DNA of 64,000 nucleotides. Origin: Paralysiella testudinis (GTDB lineage Bacteria > Pseudomonadota > Gammaproteobacteria > Burkholderiales > Neisseriaceae). Both the position numbers and the translations under genes were made by a program. Under the pieces are notes generated by a model. The model had not been told where the DNA came from. It worked only from the letters and a program-made list of their open reading frames with translations, and made no database searches. The DNA lies in the NCBI RefSeq assembly GCF_016894345.1, contig NZ_CP069798.1, positions 2,253,385-2,317,384 of the forward strand, given 5' to 3'. This document shows, piece by piece, positions 1 through 10,465 of the stretch; positions within the stretch are counted from its first letter, which is position 1; the number at the start of each line of letters is the position of its first letter.

Positions 1-71
1 GTGTGTATCTGGAGCGCGACGAAGCCAGCGGGCGCAAACAGGCGTTTGCTTATGTATTGAAGCAGAATTAA
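1..71 (+). CDS. 3' end of an unidentified gene (partial)
   Basis: Reading from base 3, codons run without a stop to TAA at 69-71. The last 22 residues end in LERDEASGRKQAFAYVLKQN and are rich in charged residues. The 5' part lies outside the window. Codon use is coding-like and an inverted DUS terminator follows at 226-277, in keeping with a real gene end. I do not recognise the family from this tail. Confidence 0.5.
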   Translation, partial: VYLERDEASGRKQAFAYVLKQN

Positions 72-225
72 TGGTTAAATTTTTTTAAAATCAAAATATT
101 GGAATTGAAGTATAGAATATGCCTCGGCATATTGGCTTTAATGTTTGTGAGGCTGGATGTACCAAGGCGCATCCTATAAATTCACTTTAACTGCCGTCAA
201 TTGAAAGCTGTTTGTTTTAAATTTA

Positions 226-277
226 AGGCTGCCTGAAAGCGAAGCTTCTGCGAAGCTAAAACATTTTCAGGCAGCCT
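226..277. terminator. Inverted DUS pair, bidirectional terminator
   Basis: AGGCTGCCTGAA at 226-237 faces its reverse complement at 266-277, with a 28-nt loop that itself holds a small GAAGCTTC-type stem. T runs follow the right arm (277-283), and A/T-rich sequence flanks the left arm. It sits between two convergent genes, the unidentified plus-strand gene and glnB, and could end both transcripts. Paired DUS commonly serve as terminators in Neisseriaceae. Confidence 0.7.
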
Positions 278-298
278 TTTTATTGCGCATTTTCAATA

Positions 299-700
<402 letters not shown>

Positions 701-780
701 TCAATCACCACCCTGCTGCACCTCAGCAGCTCAGGCTGCCTGAAACTGCAAAATCCGCAGCTGCCAAGCCGCTTTTCACG

Positions 781-786
781 TATAAT
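781..786 (+). promoter_or_regulatory. Probable -10 box for purL
   Basis: TATAAT lies 40 bp before the purL ATG. No good TTGACA is seen 16-18 bp upstream; CTGCCA at 761-766 is too close. The assignment rests on the perfect -10 hexamer alone. A DUS lies just upstream at 733-744. Confidence 0.4.
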
Positions 787-825
787 CCGCGCATTATTTT
801 GTCTTGTCTTGCGAGCCTTTGAATC

Positions 826-3800
826 ATGTCTTTTGTATTGTCTTTGTGCGGCAGTGCCGCTCTGCCCGACTTCCGTATCGAAAAGCTGTTGCACAAAGCC
901 CGCGCCTTGGGCATGGGTGAATTTACCCTGCGTAGTGAATACTGGTATTTTGCCGCCTCGGCACAGCCCTTGGATGCCGACACCACCGCCAAACTGGCGG
1001 CACTGCTGGATGCCGAAGTGGTGGCCGAGCCGGTGGCCGACACTCATGCCGACAGCCATTTCTTTCTGATTACGCCGCGCATCGGCACCATTTCGCCGTG
1101 GGCATCGAAAGCCACCGACATCGCCCACAATTGCGGCTTGGCCCAAATCGAGCGCATCGAGCGCGGCATGGCGGTGTATGTTTGCGGCAGCATGAGTGAA
1201 GCGCAACGGCAACAATGGGCGGCGCTATTGCACGACCGCATGACCGAAAGCGTGCTGGGCGATTTTCAGGCAGCCACGCAATTATTCACCCATCCGCAAG
1301 CGCAAACCTTTGCCGGTGTTGACATCTTAAGCGGCGGCAAACCCGCGCTGGTGGCAGCCAACAGCGACATGGGCTTGGCCTTATCCGACGACGAAATCGA
1401 CTACCTGCTCGACAACTACCGTGCCTTGGGGCGCAACCCCAGCGATGTTGAGCTGATGATGTTTGCCCAAGCCAACTCCGAACACTGCCGCCACAAAATC
1501 TTCAATGCCGACTTTGTACTCAATGGCGCGCCACAGCCCAAATCGCTGTTCGGCATGATTCGCGACACCCACCAAGCACACCCGCACGGCACCGTGGTGG
1601 CGTATAAAGACAACGCCTCGATTATCGAAGGCGCACGCATCGAGCGCTTCTATCCGCACGCGGCCGCCGCGCAAGGCTACCGCTTCAGCGAAGAAGACAC
1701 CCACATCATTATGAAGGTGGAAACCCACAACCACCCCACCGCCATTGCCCCCTTTGCCGGTGCTGCCACCGGCGCAGGCGGTGAAATCCGCGACGAAGGC
1801 GCCACCGGCATCGGCGCGCGCCCCAAAGCCGGGCTTACCGGTTTTTCCGTGTCCAACCTTAATATTCCGGATGCTGTCCAGCCGTGGGAACACTACAGCG
1901 CCACCCAAGCGCAATACAGCAAACCGGCGCGCATCAGCAGCGCCTTGGACATCATGATCGAAGGCCCGATTGGCGGTGCCGCGTTTAACAACGAATTCGG
2001 CCGCCCCAACCTACTTGGCTATTTCCGCACCTTTGAAGAAAAATTTCACGGCCAAATGCAGGGCTACCACAAGCCGATTATGATTGCCGGCGGTTTGGGC
2101 AATATTCAGGCAGCCCAAGTACACAAAAAAGTGATTCAACCCGGCCATTTGCTGATTCAGCTCGGCGGCCCCGGCTTGTTAATCGGCTTGGGCGGCGGCG
2201 CCGCTTCGAGCATGGCCACCGGTGCCAACCATGCCGAGCTGGATTTTGACTCCGTACAACGCGGCAACCCCGAAATCGAGCGCCGTGCGCAAGAAGTCAT
2301 CGATCGCTGCTGGCAGCTGGGCGAGAACAACCCGATTGTGTCGATTCATGATGTCGGCGCCGGCGGCCTCTCCAATGCCTTTCCCGAATTGGTCAACGAT
2401 GCCGGGCGCGGCGCGGTATTCCAACTGCGCGACGTGCCGCTGGAAGAACACGGCTTAAGCCCGATGCAGATTTGGTGCAATGAAGCGCAAGAGCGCTATG
2501 TGCTGGCCATCGCCCCGGAAAGCTTGGATGTGTTCCGCCGCCTGTGCGAGCGCGAACGCTGCCCGTTTGCCGTGGTGGGCACCGCCACCGACGACGGCCA
2601 TTTGCAAGTGCAAGACGCGCTCTACCACAACACCCCGGTGGATTTGCCGCTGAATGTGCTGCTGGGCAAGCCGCCCAAAACCGTTCGCCACGACCACACC
2701 GTAACGCTGCCTGAAACCGCATTCGACAGCAGCAAAATGGATGTGCGCGACAGCCTCTACCGCGTATTGCGCCTGCCCACCGTGGCAGCCAAAAACTTCC
2801 TCATCACCATTGGCGACCGCAGCGTGGGCGGCTTAAGCCATCGCGACCAAATGGTGGGCCGTTTCCAAACCCCGGTGGCCGATGCCGCCGTTACCCTGAT
2901 GGGCTTTAATACCCACCAAGGCGAAGCCATGAGCATGGGCGAAAAAGCCCCGCTGGCGCTGTTTTCCGGCCCTGCTTCCGGGCGTATGGCCATTGGCGAA
3001 GCCATCACCAACATCGCTTGCGCCCACATCGGCAGCTTGGCCCACATCAAATTATCGGCCAACTGGATGGCCGCCTGCGGCCTGCCCGGCGAAGACGACA
3101 AACTCTACCGCACCGTAGAAGCTGTATCGCAAACCTGCCAAGCCTTGCAATTAAGCATTCCGGTGGGCAAAGATTCTTTGTCGATGAAAACCGTGTGGCA
3201 AGACGGCAACGAAGCCAAAAGCATGGTCTCGCCCTTGTCGGCCATCATCACCGCCTTTGCCGCCGTGAGCGATGTGCGCAAAACCGTAACCCCGGAGCTG
3301 AAAAACGTGGCCGACAGCGTGCTGGTGGCCGTGGATTTGGGCTTCGGCCAAGGCCGCATGGGCGGCAGTGCGTTGGGGCAAGTGTGGAAGCAAATGGCCG
3401 GATCCGCCCCCGATTTGGATCAAGCCGCGCACCTGCAAGGCTTTTTCAATGCCGTGCAAACCTTAGTGAAAGAAGGCCAACTGCTGGCCTACCACGACCG
3501 TAGCGATGGCGGCCTCATCACCACCTTGGCCGAAATGCTGTTTGCCAGCCATTTGGGCGCCCATATCAACATTGCCGATTTGATTGAACAAACCAACCGC
3601 CGCTGCGGCAGCACCAAGCTGCACGATGCCGCTATGCGTACCCTGTTTACCGAAGAGCTGGGCGCGGTGCTGCAAGTGCGCCACGAGCATCTGGATGCCA
3701 TGCAGGCAGCCTTTGCCGCCAACGGCTTAGCCGAAGCCGTACACCTCCTCGGCCACATCAACGGCAGCGACCGCTTGATGGTACACAACGGCAACACCGT

Positions 3801-4773
3801 GCTGCTGAACGAAAGCCGCCTCGAATTGCAAAAAGCTTGGCGCGAAACCAGCCACCAAATCCAGCGCCTGCGCGACAACCCCGCCTGCGCCGACAGTGAA
3901 TTTGCCCTGCTGAGCGACGACAGCCGCAGCAGCTTGTTTGCCGATTTGCGCTTTGATATTAGCGAAGACATCGCCGCGCCGTTTATCGGCGGCCACAAGC
4001 CCAAAATCGCCGTGCTGCGTGAGCAAGGCGTGAACGGCCAAGTGGAAATGGCCGCCGCCTTTACCCGCGCCGGTTTCGATGCCTACGACGTCCACATGAG
4101 CGATTTAATGGCCGGGCGCACCCATTTGGCCGACTTCCAAATGCTGGCGGCCTGTGGCGGCTTCAGCTACGGCGATGTGCTCGGTGCCGGTGAAGGCTGG
4201 GCCAAAAGCATCTTGTTCCATCCGCGCCTGCGCGAATTGTTTGCCGACTTTTTTGCCCGCCCCGACACCTTAAGCCTGGGCGTGTGCAACGGCTGCCAAA
4301 TGATGAGCCATCTGGCCGACATCATCCCCGGCGCTGCGGGCTGGCCCCAATTCAAGCGCAACCGCTCCGAGCAATTCGAAGCACGCCTCAGCATGGTGCA
4401 CATCCCCGCCTCGCCTTCATTGATTTTGGCCGATATGGCCGGCAGCAGCCTGCCGGTGGTGGTAAGCCACGGCGAAGGCCGTGCCGACTTTGCCCACCTG
4501 CCTTCAGGCAGCCTAGCCAATATCTCTGCCATCGCCCTACAATATGTCGACGGCCAAAACCACATCACCGAAACCTACCCGCTCAACCCCAACGGCTCGC
4601 CGCAAGGCATTGCCGGTGTGGCCAGCGCCGACGGCCGCGCCACCATTATGATGCCGCACCCCGAGCGCATTTACCGCAGCGCCCAAATGAGCTGGGCACC
4701 CGAAGCATGGCAACACAGCGAACTGTCCGGCTGGTACCGCCTGTTTGCCGGCGCCCGCAAGGCTTTGGGGTAA
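826..4773 (+). CDS. purL: Phosphoribosylformylglycinamidine synthase (FGAR amidotransferase, large single-chain type)
   Basis: The enzyme converts FGAR, glutamine and ATP to FGAM in de novo purine synthesis. At 1315 residues it is the fused proteobacterial form: an N-terminal PurS-like part, a linker around residues 170-230, two AIRS-type synthase halves, and a C-terminal class I glutaminase domain from about residue 1060. The FGAR-AT signature is visible in [10 protein letters not shown] and [12 protein letters not shown]. The glutaminase nucleophile is Cys1154 in [10 protein letters not shown], and a later HPER matches the catalytic His. It is monocistronic here: an inverted DUS terminator follows before luxS. 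purM and purA lie elsewhere in the window, so the purine genes are scattered. The length is normal and I see no missing motif. Confidence 0.98.
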   Translation: MSFVLSLCGSAALPDFRIEKLLHKARALGMGEFTLRSEYWYFAASAQPLDADTTAKLAALLDAEVVAEPVADTHADSHFFLITPRIGTISPWASKATDIAHNCGLAQIERIERGMAVYVCGSMSEAQRQQWAALLHDRMTESVLGDFQAATQLFTHPQAQTFAGVDILSGGKPALVAANSDMGLALSDDEIDYLLDNYRALGRNPSDVELMMFAQANSEHCRHKIFNADFVLNGAPQPKSLFGMIRDTHQAHPHGTVVAYKDNASIIEGARIERFYPHAAAAQGYRFSEEDTHIIMKVETHNHPTAIAPFAGAATGAGGEIRDEGATGIGARPKAGLTGFSVSNLNIPDAVQPWEHYSATQAQYSKPARISSALDIMIEGPIGGAAFNNEFGRPNLLGYFRTFEEKFHGQMQGYHKPIMIAGGLGNIQAAQVHKKVIQPGHLLIQLGGPGLLIGLGGGAASSMATGANHAELDFDSVQRGNPEIERRAQEVIDRCWQLGENNPIVSIHDVGAGGLSNAFPELVNDAGRGAVFQLRDVPLEEHGLSPMQIWCNEAQERYVLAIAPESLDVFRRLCERERCPFAVVGTATDDGHLQVQDALYHNTPVDLPLNVLLGKPPKTVRHDHTVTLPETAFDSSKMDVRDSLYRVLRLPTVAAKNFLITIGDRSVGGLSHRDQMVGRFQTPVADAAVTLMGFNTHQGEAMSMGEKAPLALFSGPASGRMAIGEAITNIACAHIGSLAHIKLSANWMAACGLPGEDDKLYRTVEAVSQTCQALQLSIPVGKDSLSMKTVWQDGNEAKSMVSPLSAIITAFAAVSDVRKTVTPELKNVADSVLVAVDLGFGQGRMGGSALGQVWKQMAGSAPDLDQAAHLQGFFNAVQTLVKEGQLLAYHDRSDGGLITTLAEMLFASHLGAHINIADLIEQTNRRCGSTKLHDAAMRTLFTEELGAVLQVRHEHLDAMQAAFAANGLAEAVHLLGHINGSDRLMVHNGNTVLLNESRLELQKAWRETSHQIQRLRDNPACADSEFALLSDDSRSSLFADLRFDISEDIAAPFIGGHKPKIAVLREQGVNGQVEMAAAFTRAGFDAYDVHMSDLMAGRTHLADFQMLAACGGFSYGDVLGAGEGWAKSILFHPRLRELFADFFARPDTLSLGVCNGCQMMSHLADIIPGAAGWPQFKRNRSEQFEARLSMVHIPASPSLILADMAGSSLPVVVSHGEGRADFAHLPSGSLANISAIALQYVDGQNHITETYPLNPNGSPQGIAGVASADGRATIMMPHPERIYRSAQMSWAPEAWQHSELSGWYRLFAGARKALG

Positions 4774-4855
4774 GCCGTTACGATTAAGTATGGTAGGTAA
4801 GTTTAGGCCGCAAGCCGTAACCCTACAAACAGCAGCACAAAGGCCATATATAAAA

Positions 4856-4891
4856 AGGCTGCCTGAAACATTAAATTGCTTCAGGCAGCCT
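4856..4891. terminator. Inverted DUS hairpin between purL and luxS
   Basis: AGGCTGCCTGAA at 4856-4867 and its reverse complement at 4880-4891 form a 12-bp stem with a 12-nt loop. It is the likely purL terminator and lies 25 bp before the luxS start, so luxS transcripts may also begin within or after it. Confidence 0.6.
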
Positions 4892-4916
4892 CAACCAAAC
4901 CCAAAGGAGTCACACC

Positions 4917-5423
4917 ATGCCCTTGCTCGACAGCTTCACCGTAGATCACACCCGTATGCACGCCCCGGCCGTGCGGGTGGCCAAAACCATGCACACCCCC
5001 AAAGGCGACACCATCACCGTGTACGACTTGCGCTTTTGCGTGCCCAATGAAGAAATTTTGTCGGAAAAAGGCATCCACACCCTAGAGCATCTGTTTGCCG
5101 GCTTTATGCGCGACCACCTCAACGGCGCCGATGTGGAAATCATCGACATCTCCCCCATGGGCTGCCGCACCGGCTTTTACATGAGCTTAATCGGCACCCC
5201 CGATGAAGCACGCGTGGCACAAGCTTGGGAAGCCGCTATGCAAGACGTGCTGGGCGTACAAAATCAAAACCAAATCCCAGAGCTAAACCAATACCAATGC
5301 GGCACCTACCAGATGCACTCCTTGGCCGAAGCGCAGCAAATCGCCGCAAACGTGTTGCAGCGCAAAGTAAGCGTGAATAAAAACCACGATTTAACTTTGG
5401 ATTTGGCGTTAATCCAACACTAA
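4917..5423 (+). CDS. luxS: S-ribosylhomocysteine lyase
   Basis: LuxS cleaves S-ribosylhomocysteine to homocysteine and DPD, the precursor of autoinducer-2, in the activated methyl cycle. The protein has 168 residues. The metal site is visible as His54 and His58 in HTLEH with the third ligand Cys128 in YQCGTYQ. The catalytic Cys83 lies in MGCRTGFY, and Glu57 is the general base. The ATG at 4917 has a strong AAAGGAGT upstream. It stands alone between two inverted-DUS terminators. An AI-2E-family transporter gene lies at 24.8-26.0 kb, but the two are not linked and a functional connection should not be assumed from that family name. Confidence 0.98.
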   Translation: MPLLDSFTVDHTRMHAPAVRVAKTMHTPKGDTITVYDLRFCVPNEEILSEKGIHTLEHLFAGFMRDHLNGADVEIIDISPMGCRTGFYMSLIGTPDEARVAQAWEAAMQDVLGVQNQNQIPELNQYQCGTYQMHSLAEAQQIAANVLQRKVSVNKNHDLTLDLALIQH

Positions 5424-5432
5424 ATTGAGTCA

Positions 5433-5473
5433 TGCCGAAGGCTGCCTGAAAATGCTTCAGGCAGCCTTCGGCA
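5433..5473. terminator. Perfect 18-bp inverted-DUS terminator after luxS
   Basis: Arms 5433-5450 and 5456-5473 are perfectly complementary around a 5-nt loop AATGC. Twelve pairs come from the paired DUS and six (TGCCGA/TCGGCA) are extra, so the base outside the DUS has been kept complementary. No T run follows directly. It is the strongest stem of the DUS-derived set here. Confidence 0.75.
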
Positions 5474-5675
5474 CATCCAAGCCGCATGGCAACAGGCTTT
5501 GCGGTTTTCCATAGCAGCAGGCAAAGCAGTGTTGCTGTGTCATTGAAATTTTTTCCATTATTCATGGTCAAAACCGAAAGCCGAATGTAAGCATTCACTT
5601 AGCAGTGTTTAACGTGTTTGGTTGCTGCCCATGCAAAAAATGGGGCTGTATACAAGCCTTTTTTTAAAACGCAAA

Positions 5676-5724
5676 ATCCATTATATTGTGCTCTTCAACG
5701 GCCTGCACCCCTACATCTTGTGGT
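5676..5724 (+). promoter_or_regulatory. Two candidate NrdR boxes before nrdA
   Basis: Bases 5676-5691 (ATCCATTATATTGTGC) and 5709-5724 (CCCCTACATCTTGTGG) each fit the 16-bp NrdR consensus acaCwAtATaTwGtgt closely, with the WGTG half conserved in both. They are 33 bp apart start to start, about three helical turns, as expected for paired NrdR boxes. The upstream box overlaps TATATT (5682-5687), a possible -10 element, which suits repression. NrdR itself is not in the window, so this is an inference from motif and position. Confidence 0.55.
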
Positions 5725-5772
5725 GTCGGCCTCATTTCTTGTCTAACTTCACCACACCGAGACCCGCTGCCC

Positions 5773-8052
5773 ATGAACGCCACCGCCCATTTGAAAGTGA
5801 CCAAACGCGATGGGCGTTTGGAAGAGATTAACCTGGATAAAATCCACCGTGTTATCACCTGGGCCGCAGCAGGGCTGGATAATGTATCGGTGTCGCAAGT
5901 GGAGCTGAAATCGCACATTCAGTTTTACAACGGCATCCGCACCGACGACATTCACGAAACCATCATTAAGGCGGCGGCGGATTTGATTTCCACCGACACC
6001 CCCGACTACCAATATCTGGCCGCACGCTTGGCCATTTTCCATCTGCGCAAAATCGCCTTCGGCCAATTCGAGCCGCCGCCGCTGTTTGAACATGTAGAGC
6101 GCCTCACCGCCATGGGCAAATACGATGCCCATATTTTGCAAGACTACAGCCGCGCCGAATTCGATACGCTCAATCAATACTTAGACCACAGCCGCGATAT
6201 GCACTTCTCCTACGGTGCGGTAAAGCAGCTTGAAGGCAAGTATTTGGTGCAAAACCGCGTTAGCAAGGAAATCTACGAAAGCCCACAGTTCCTGTATATG
6301 CTGGTGGCCATGTGCCTGTTTGCCAACTACCCGGCCGCCACCCGCTTGGATTATGTGAAAAAATTCTACGATGCGGTAAGCCTGTTTAAAATTTCCCTGC
6401 CCACACCGATTATGTCCGGCGTGCGCACCCCCACGCGCCAATTTTCCTCTTGCGTGCTGATTGAATGCGGCGACAGCCTCGATTCCATCAACGCCACCAC
6501 CAGCGCCATCGTCAAATACGTATCGCAACGCGCCGGTATCGGCATCAACGCCGGGCGCATCCGCGCCTTGGGCAGCGAAATCCGCGGCGGCGAAGCCCAG
6601 CACACCGGCTGCATCCCGTTTTTCAAAATGTTTCAGGCAGCGGTTAAATCCTGCTCGCAAGGCGGGGTGCGCGGCGGTGCCGCCACCTTGTTCTACCCGA
6701 TGTGGCATCTGGAAGTGGAAAGCCTGCTGGTATTGAAAAACAACCGCGGCGTGGAAGAAAACCGCGTGCGCCACCTCGACTACGGCGTGCAAATCAACCG
6801 CCTGCTCTACACCCGCCTGATTAAAGGCGGCCACATCACCCTGTTTTCGCCTTCCGATGTGCCCGGCCTTTACGACGCCTTTTTTGCCGACCAAGACGAA
6901 TTCGAGCGCCTCTACCTGCAATACGAAAACGACCCTGCCATCCGCAAACGCAGCCTGCCCGCGGCGGAATTGTTTTCATTGATGATGCAAGAGCGCGCCG
7001 GCACAGGCCGTGTGTACATCCAGAATGTAGACCACTGCAACACCCACAGCCCGTTTAACCCGGCAGTGGCACCGGTGCGCCAGTCCAATCTGTGCTTGGA
7101 AATCGCCCTGCCCACCAAGCCGCTCAACGACATCAACGACGAAAACGGCGAAATCGCCCTGTGTACCCTGTCGGCGTTTAACCTGGGTGCCCTGGAAAGC
7201 TTAGATGAACTGGAAAGCCTGGCCGACTTGGCCGTGCGCGCACTGGATGCCCTGCTGGATTATCAAGACTACCCCATCAAAGCCGCGCAAATCGCCACCG
7301 AAAACCGCCGCACCCTTGGCATCGGCGTGATTAATTACGCCTATTATCTGGCCAAAAACGGCGTGAAATATTCCGACGGCTCCGCGCTGGGCTTAACCCA
7401 CCGCACCTTTGAAGCCATCCAGTATTACCTACTCAAAGCTTCGGTGCAGCTGGCACAAGAATTCGGCGCCTGCCCCGCTTTTGGCGAAACCACCTATGCC
7501 CAAGGCCTTTTGCCGATTGACACCTATAAAAAAGATTTAGACGGCATTTGCGCCGAGCCGCTGCATCTGGATTGGGAAGCCCTGCGTGCCGACATCGTAC
7601 AACACGGCCTGCGCAACTCCACCCTCACCGCGCTGATGCCTTCCGAAACCAGCTCACAAATCGCCAACGCCACCAACGGCATCGAGCCACCGCGCGGCTT
7701 GGTGAGCGTCAAAGCCTCCAAAGACGGCATTTTGAAACAAGTAGTGCCTGAATTCGAGCGCCTGAAAAACCAATACGAACTGCTGTGGCAAATGCCCGGC
7801 AACGACGGCTATTTGCAGCTGGTGGGCGTAATGCAGAAATTTGTCGACCAAGCCATCTCCGCCAACACCAACTACGACCCGCAGCGCTTTGAAGGCGGCC
7901 GCGTGCCGATGAAGCAGCTGCTAAAAGACCTGCTCACCGCCTACAAATTCGGCCTCAAAACCCTGTACTACCAAAACACCCGCGACGGCGCCGACGATAC
8001 CCAAACCGACTTGCAAGACGACGGCTGCGCCAGCGGCGCCTGCAAGATTTAA
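5773..8052 (+). CDS. nrdA: Ribonucleoside-diphosphate reductase, class Ia alpha subunit
   Basis: The catalytic large subunit reduces ribonucleoside diphosphates to deoxyribonucleotides with NrdB. It has 759 residues. An ATP-cone occupies about residues 5-95. The active-site cysteines fall at Cys227, Cys441 (NLCLEI) and Cys464 (LCTLSAFNLG), each two residues beyond the Escherichia coli positions. The C-terminal redox pair is Cys752/Cys757 in DGCASGACKI. I use the ATG at 5773 since MNATAHLKVTKRDGR matches the family start; an upstream in-frame ATG at 5686 would run back through the candidate NrdR boxes. Ribosome binding is weak here. The gene is followed by an imperfect DUS hairpin, then a small effector-binding gene, then nrdB and yfaE. 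Confidence 0.98.
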   Translation: MNATAHLKVTKRDGRLEEINLDKIHRVITWAAAGLDNVSVSQVELKSHIQFYNGIRTDDIHETIIKAAADLISTDTPDYQYLAARLAIFHLRKIAFGQFEPPPLFEHVERLTAMGKYDAHILQDYSRAEFDTLNQYLDHSRDMHFSYGAVKQLEGKYLVQNRVSKEIYESPQFLYMLVAMCLFANYPAATRLDYVKKFYDAVSLFKISLPTPIMSGVRTPTRQFSSCVLIECGDSLDSINATTSAIVKYVSQRAGIGINAGRIRALGSEIRGGEAQHTGCIPFFKMFQAAVKSCSQGGVRGGAATLFYPMWHLEVESLLVLKNNRGVEENRVRHLDYGVQINRLLYTRLIKGGHITLFSPSDVPGLYDAFFADQDEFERLYLQYENDPAIRKRSLPAAELFSLMMQERAGTGRVYIQNVDHCNTHSPFNPAVAPVRQSNLCLEIALPTKPLNDINDENGEIALCTLSAFNLGALESLDELESLADLAVRALDALLDYQDYPIKAAQIATENRRTLGIGVINYAYYLAKNGVKYSDGSALGLTHRTFEAIQYYLLKASVQLAQEFGACPAFGETTYAQGLLPIDTYKKDLDGICAEPLHLDWEALRADIVQHGLRNSTLTALMPSETSSQIANATNGIEPPRGLVSVKASKDGILKQVVPEFERLKNQYELLWQMPGNDGYLQLVGVMQKFVDQAISANTNYDPQRFEGGRVPMKQLLKDLLTAYKFGLKTLYYQNTRDGADDTQTDLQDDGCASGACKI

Positions 8053-8066
8053 CCGCCTATCTTAAT

Positions 8067-8119
8067 AAGGCTGCCTGAAAGGGTTTAAAAGCAGTTTTAA
8101 CACCCTTTCAAGCAGCCTT
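8067..8119 (+). terminator. DUS-based hairpin after nrdA
   Basis: AAGGCTGCCTGAAAGGG at 8067-8083 pairs with CCCTTTCAAGCAGCCTT at 8103-8119 with one mismatch; the right copy has a decayed DUS (AAGCAGCCT). A loop of 19 nt separates the arms. It lies 15 bp after the nrdA stop and probably reduces read-through toward nrdB. Confidence 0.6.
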
Positions 8120-8209
8120 TAGGCACAGTGACAAGATACAGCATAGGATATGTCTTGGCGCATCCGTTTTAGGGTTGGTTGAGATACTTCAGGCAGCCTC
8201 CAATATGAT

Positions 8210-8236
8210 GTCGCACCTGCACAGGTAAGTGCTCAG
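8210..8236. repeat. GTCGCACCTGC palindromic repeat, diverged copy
   Basis: This is a mutated copy of the GC-rich palindrome found better preserved at 11246, 45773 and 47198. As there, it is followed by CTGAAGCAAGGCTTCAG, a second small palindrome (8235-8251). It fills the nrdA to 8303 gap with a lone DUS at 8188-8199. I see no gene in 8120-8302. Confidence 0.6.
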
Positions 8237-8302
8237 TCTGAAGCAAGGCTTCAGTTGTGCGGCACACCGTATATAACACCTTTAAATTACCCAAAATACC
8301 CA

Positions 8303-8749
8303 ATGACCAACACCGCAACCCCCGCCCAATTGCCCGCCTTCCGCATTATCGGCCTGCATATCCGCACACAGCCCGCAACAGCCGCTGCCGATATCGGTGC
8401 ATTATGGCCGCGCTGGTTTGGCAGCGATACTGCCGCCATTTCTGCACTGGACGATGCCCTGTATTGCGCCTACCACCAATACGACAGCGATTACCGTGGT
8501 GCTTACAGCGTTACCTTGGGCAAAAAAGTGGCCGCCGATGCACCGGTGCCTGCAGGCTTTGCCGAGCTGCTGATTCCGGCACAGGATTACGCCTGCTATC
8601 CGGCACCGGGTGAAATGCCGCAAGCCATTGTGCAGGTATGGCAACACATCTGGCAAAACGACGCCAACTTACCGCGCCGCTATCAAGTGGATTTCGATGT
8701 CTATCCGGCAGCGGCAACGCCTGCCGTATATATCGGCTTACGCACTTAA
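8303..8749 (+). CDS. Effector-binding-domain (GyrI-like) protein
   Basis: The product has 148 residues and resembles the stand-alone AraC-type effector-binding / GyrI-like domain: LPAFRIIGLHIRTQP at the start, then a central YDSDYRGAYSVTLGKKV and a C-terminal RYQVDFDVY. Such domains bind small hydrophobic ligands; some inhibit DNA gyrase, others are fused to transcription regulators. No DNA-binding domain is present. The ATG at 8303 gives the normal domain start; an in-frame ATG at 8255 would add 16 residues without support. It sits between nrdA and nrdB on the same strand. Nothing in the sequence shows a role in nucleotide reduction, so the placement may be incidental. Confidence 0.75.
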   Translation: MTNTATPAQLPAFRIIGLHIRTQPATAAADIGALWPRWFGSDTAAISALDDALYCAYHQYDSDYRGAYSVTLGKKVAADAPVPAGFAELLIPAQDYACYPAPGEMPQAIVQVWQHIWQNDANLPRRYQVDFDVYPAAATPAVYIGLRT

Positions 8750-8806
8750 CCCCCATAGCCAGCCCAGGCTGCCTGAAAGAACCCCATGTCCTGCGAACAC
8801 CTCACC

Positions 8807-9940
8807 ATGTCGTACAGCACCTTTCCCAAAACCCAAAACAACGCCCTTACCGAGCCGATGTTTTTCGGCCAGCCGGTGAATGTGGCGCGCTACGACCAGC
8901 AAAAATACGAAATTTTTGAAAAGCTGATTGAAAAGCAACTGTCGTTTTTCTGGCGCCCGGAAGAAGTGGACGTTTCGCGCGACCGCATCGACTACCAAAA
9001 CCTGCCCGATCACGAAAAACACATCTTTATCAGCAACCTCAAATACCAAACCCTGCTTGATTCCATTCAGGGGCGCAGCCCCAATGTGGGCTTGTTGCCC
9101 TTAGTATCGCTTCCCGAGCTGGAAACCTGGATTGAAACTTGGGCGTTTTCCGAAACCATCCACTCGCGCAGCTACACCCACATCATCCGCAACATCGTCA
9201 ACGACCCCGGCACCGTGTTTGACGACATCGTGCAAAACGAATACATCCAAGCCCGCGCCGAAGACATCGCCTGCTATTACGACGATTTAATCGAATACAC
9301 CCAGTATTACAACCTCCTAGGCGAAGGCCGCCATAATGTAAATGGCCACACCGTTACCGTATCGCTGCACGAATTGAAGAAAAAGCTGTATCTGTGCCTA
9401 ATGTGCGTCAACGTATTGGAAGCCATCCGTTTTTACGTATCGTTTGCCTGCTCGTTTGCCTTTGCCGAGCGTGAGCTGATGGAAGGCAACGCCAAAATCA
9501 TCAAAATGATCGCCCGCGACGAAGCCTTACACCTCACCGGCACCCAACATATGCTCAACCTGATGCGCAGCGGCGTAGACGACCCGGAAATGGCCGAGGT
9601 GGCCGCCGAATGCGAAACCCTGTGTTTCGACTTATTCAAAAAAGCCGCCGAGCAAGAAAAAGAATGGGCCGAATACCTGTTTAAAGACGGCTCCATGATT
9701 GGTCTCAACAAAGACATCCTCAGCCAATATGTAGAATACATCACCAACCTGCGCATGGCCGCCGTGGGGCTGCAACCGGCCTTCGAAAAAGCCAAACAAA
9801 ACCCCATCCCGTGGATTAACGCTTGGCTCTCCAGCGACAATGTTCAGGTAGCCCCGCAAGAAGTAGAAGTAAGCTCCTATCTGGTGGGGCAAATCAATGC
9901 CGAGTTAAACGAAGACGATTTAACCGATTTTGAATTGTAA
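8807..9940 (+). CDS. nrdB: Ribonucleoside-diphosphate reductase, class Ia beta subunit
   Basis: The small subunit houses the diiron-tyrosyl radical that starts catalysis in NrdA. At 377 residues it is one longer than the Escherichia coli protein. The segment [19 protein letters not shown] carries iron ligands Glu116 and His119 and the radical Tyr123. Later ligands lie in [15 protein letters not shown]. The C-terminus EDDLTDFEL is the tail that docks on NrdA. I chose the ATG at 8807 because [21 protein letters not shown] aligns with the family start; an ATG at 8786 is in frame just after a DUS (8766-8777). It is followed after 90 bp by yfaE. Confidence 0.97.
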   Translation: MSYSTFPKTQNNALTEPMFFGQPVNVARYDQQKYEIFEKLIEKQLSFFWRPEEVDVSRDRIDYQNLPDHEKHIFISNLKYQTLLDSIQGRSPNVGLLPLVSLPELETWIETWAFSETIHSRSYTHIIRNIVNDPGTVFDDIVQNEYIQARAEDIACYYDDLIEYTQYYNLLGEGRHNVNGHTVTVSLHELKKKLYLCLMCVNVLEAIRFYVSFACSFAFAERELMEGNAKIIKMIARDEALHLTGTQHMLNLMRSGVDDPEMAEVAAECETLCFDLFKKAAEQEKEWAEYLFKDGSMIGLNKDILSQYVEYITNLRMAAVGLQPAFEKAKQNPIPWINAWLSSDNVQVAPQEVEVSSYLVGQINAELNEDDLTDFEL

Positions 9941-10030
9941 TGCCGTGCTAACCGGGCTGCCTGAACACCAACCCGGCCAAACCAAAGCCCGCCACGCCGC
10001 CGCCACAGGCGGCGTGCTTATCCGAATACC

Positions 10031-10327
10031 ATGAGTCTAGTCACCACCCACAGCACCAGCTTTGAATTACAGCCGGGCGAAACCCTGCTCGAAGCACTGG
10101 AGCGCACCGGCCACGAAGTGGCCTATCAATGCCGCAGCGGCTATTGCGGTGCCTGCCGCACCCGGCTGTATTCCGGCGGCGTATCCTATCCGCAGCCCCC
10201 GCTGGCCTTTGTCGGCGCCGACGAAGTGCTGCCCTGCTGCTGCCGTGTCGACACCGATATCCACCTAGACACCCATCTGCGCACCGATTCCATCTCAAAC
10301 CTGCCGGAACCGGATTTGTTTGATTAA
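10031..10327 (+). CDS. yfaE: 2Fe-2S ferredoxin maintaining class Ia ribonucleotide reductase (YfaE)
   Basis: This is a 98-residue plant-type ferredoxin. Cys34, Cys39 and Cys42 in YQCRSGYCGACRTRL give the CX4CX2C cluster motif; the fourth ligand is one of Cys69-71 in LPCCCR. YfaE supplies electrons to regenerate the NrdB diferric-tyrosyl cofactor, and genes of this type normally follow nrdAB, as here. The gene lies 90 bp after nrdB on the same strand. A paired DUS with one variant arm follows at 10368-10394. Confidence 0.93.
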   Translation: MSLVTTHSTSFELQPGETLLEALERTGHEVAYQCRSGYCGACRTRLYSGGVSYPQPPLAFVGADEVLPCCCRVDTDIHLDTHLRTDSISNLPEPDLFD

Positions 10328-10367
10328 AACGCATCTTTAATCTATGCCTACCTGATGGATTGATTTT

Positions 10368-10394
10368 TTCAGGTAGCCTAAAAGGCTGCCTGAA
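10368..10394. terminator. Mixed-dialect inverted DUS hairpin after yfaE
   Basis: TTCAGGTAGCCT (complement of AGGCTACCTGAA) at 10368-10379 faces AGGCTGCCTGAA at 10383-10394 with only 3 nt between. A/C or G.U occurs at the variant position depending on strand. A T run precedes it on the left. It closes the nrd cluster. Confidence 0.5.
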
Positions 10395-10465
10395 AGCCCC
10401 GCCTGCCTTTACACCATCGCCGGCTGCGTGTATGTTTGCGCCTTATTGCCCACAGAAAGCCAGCC

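Noticed and set aside
8303..8749. The effector-binding-domain gene as a new ribonucleotide reductase subunit
   Set aside because: Its only link is position between nrdA and nrdB. The fold is a common stand-alone ligand-binding domain, and hairpins or repeats separate it from nrdA.
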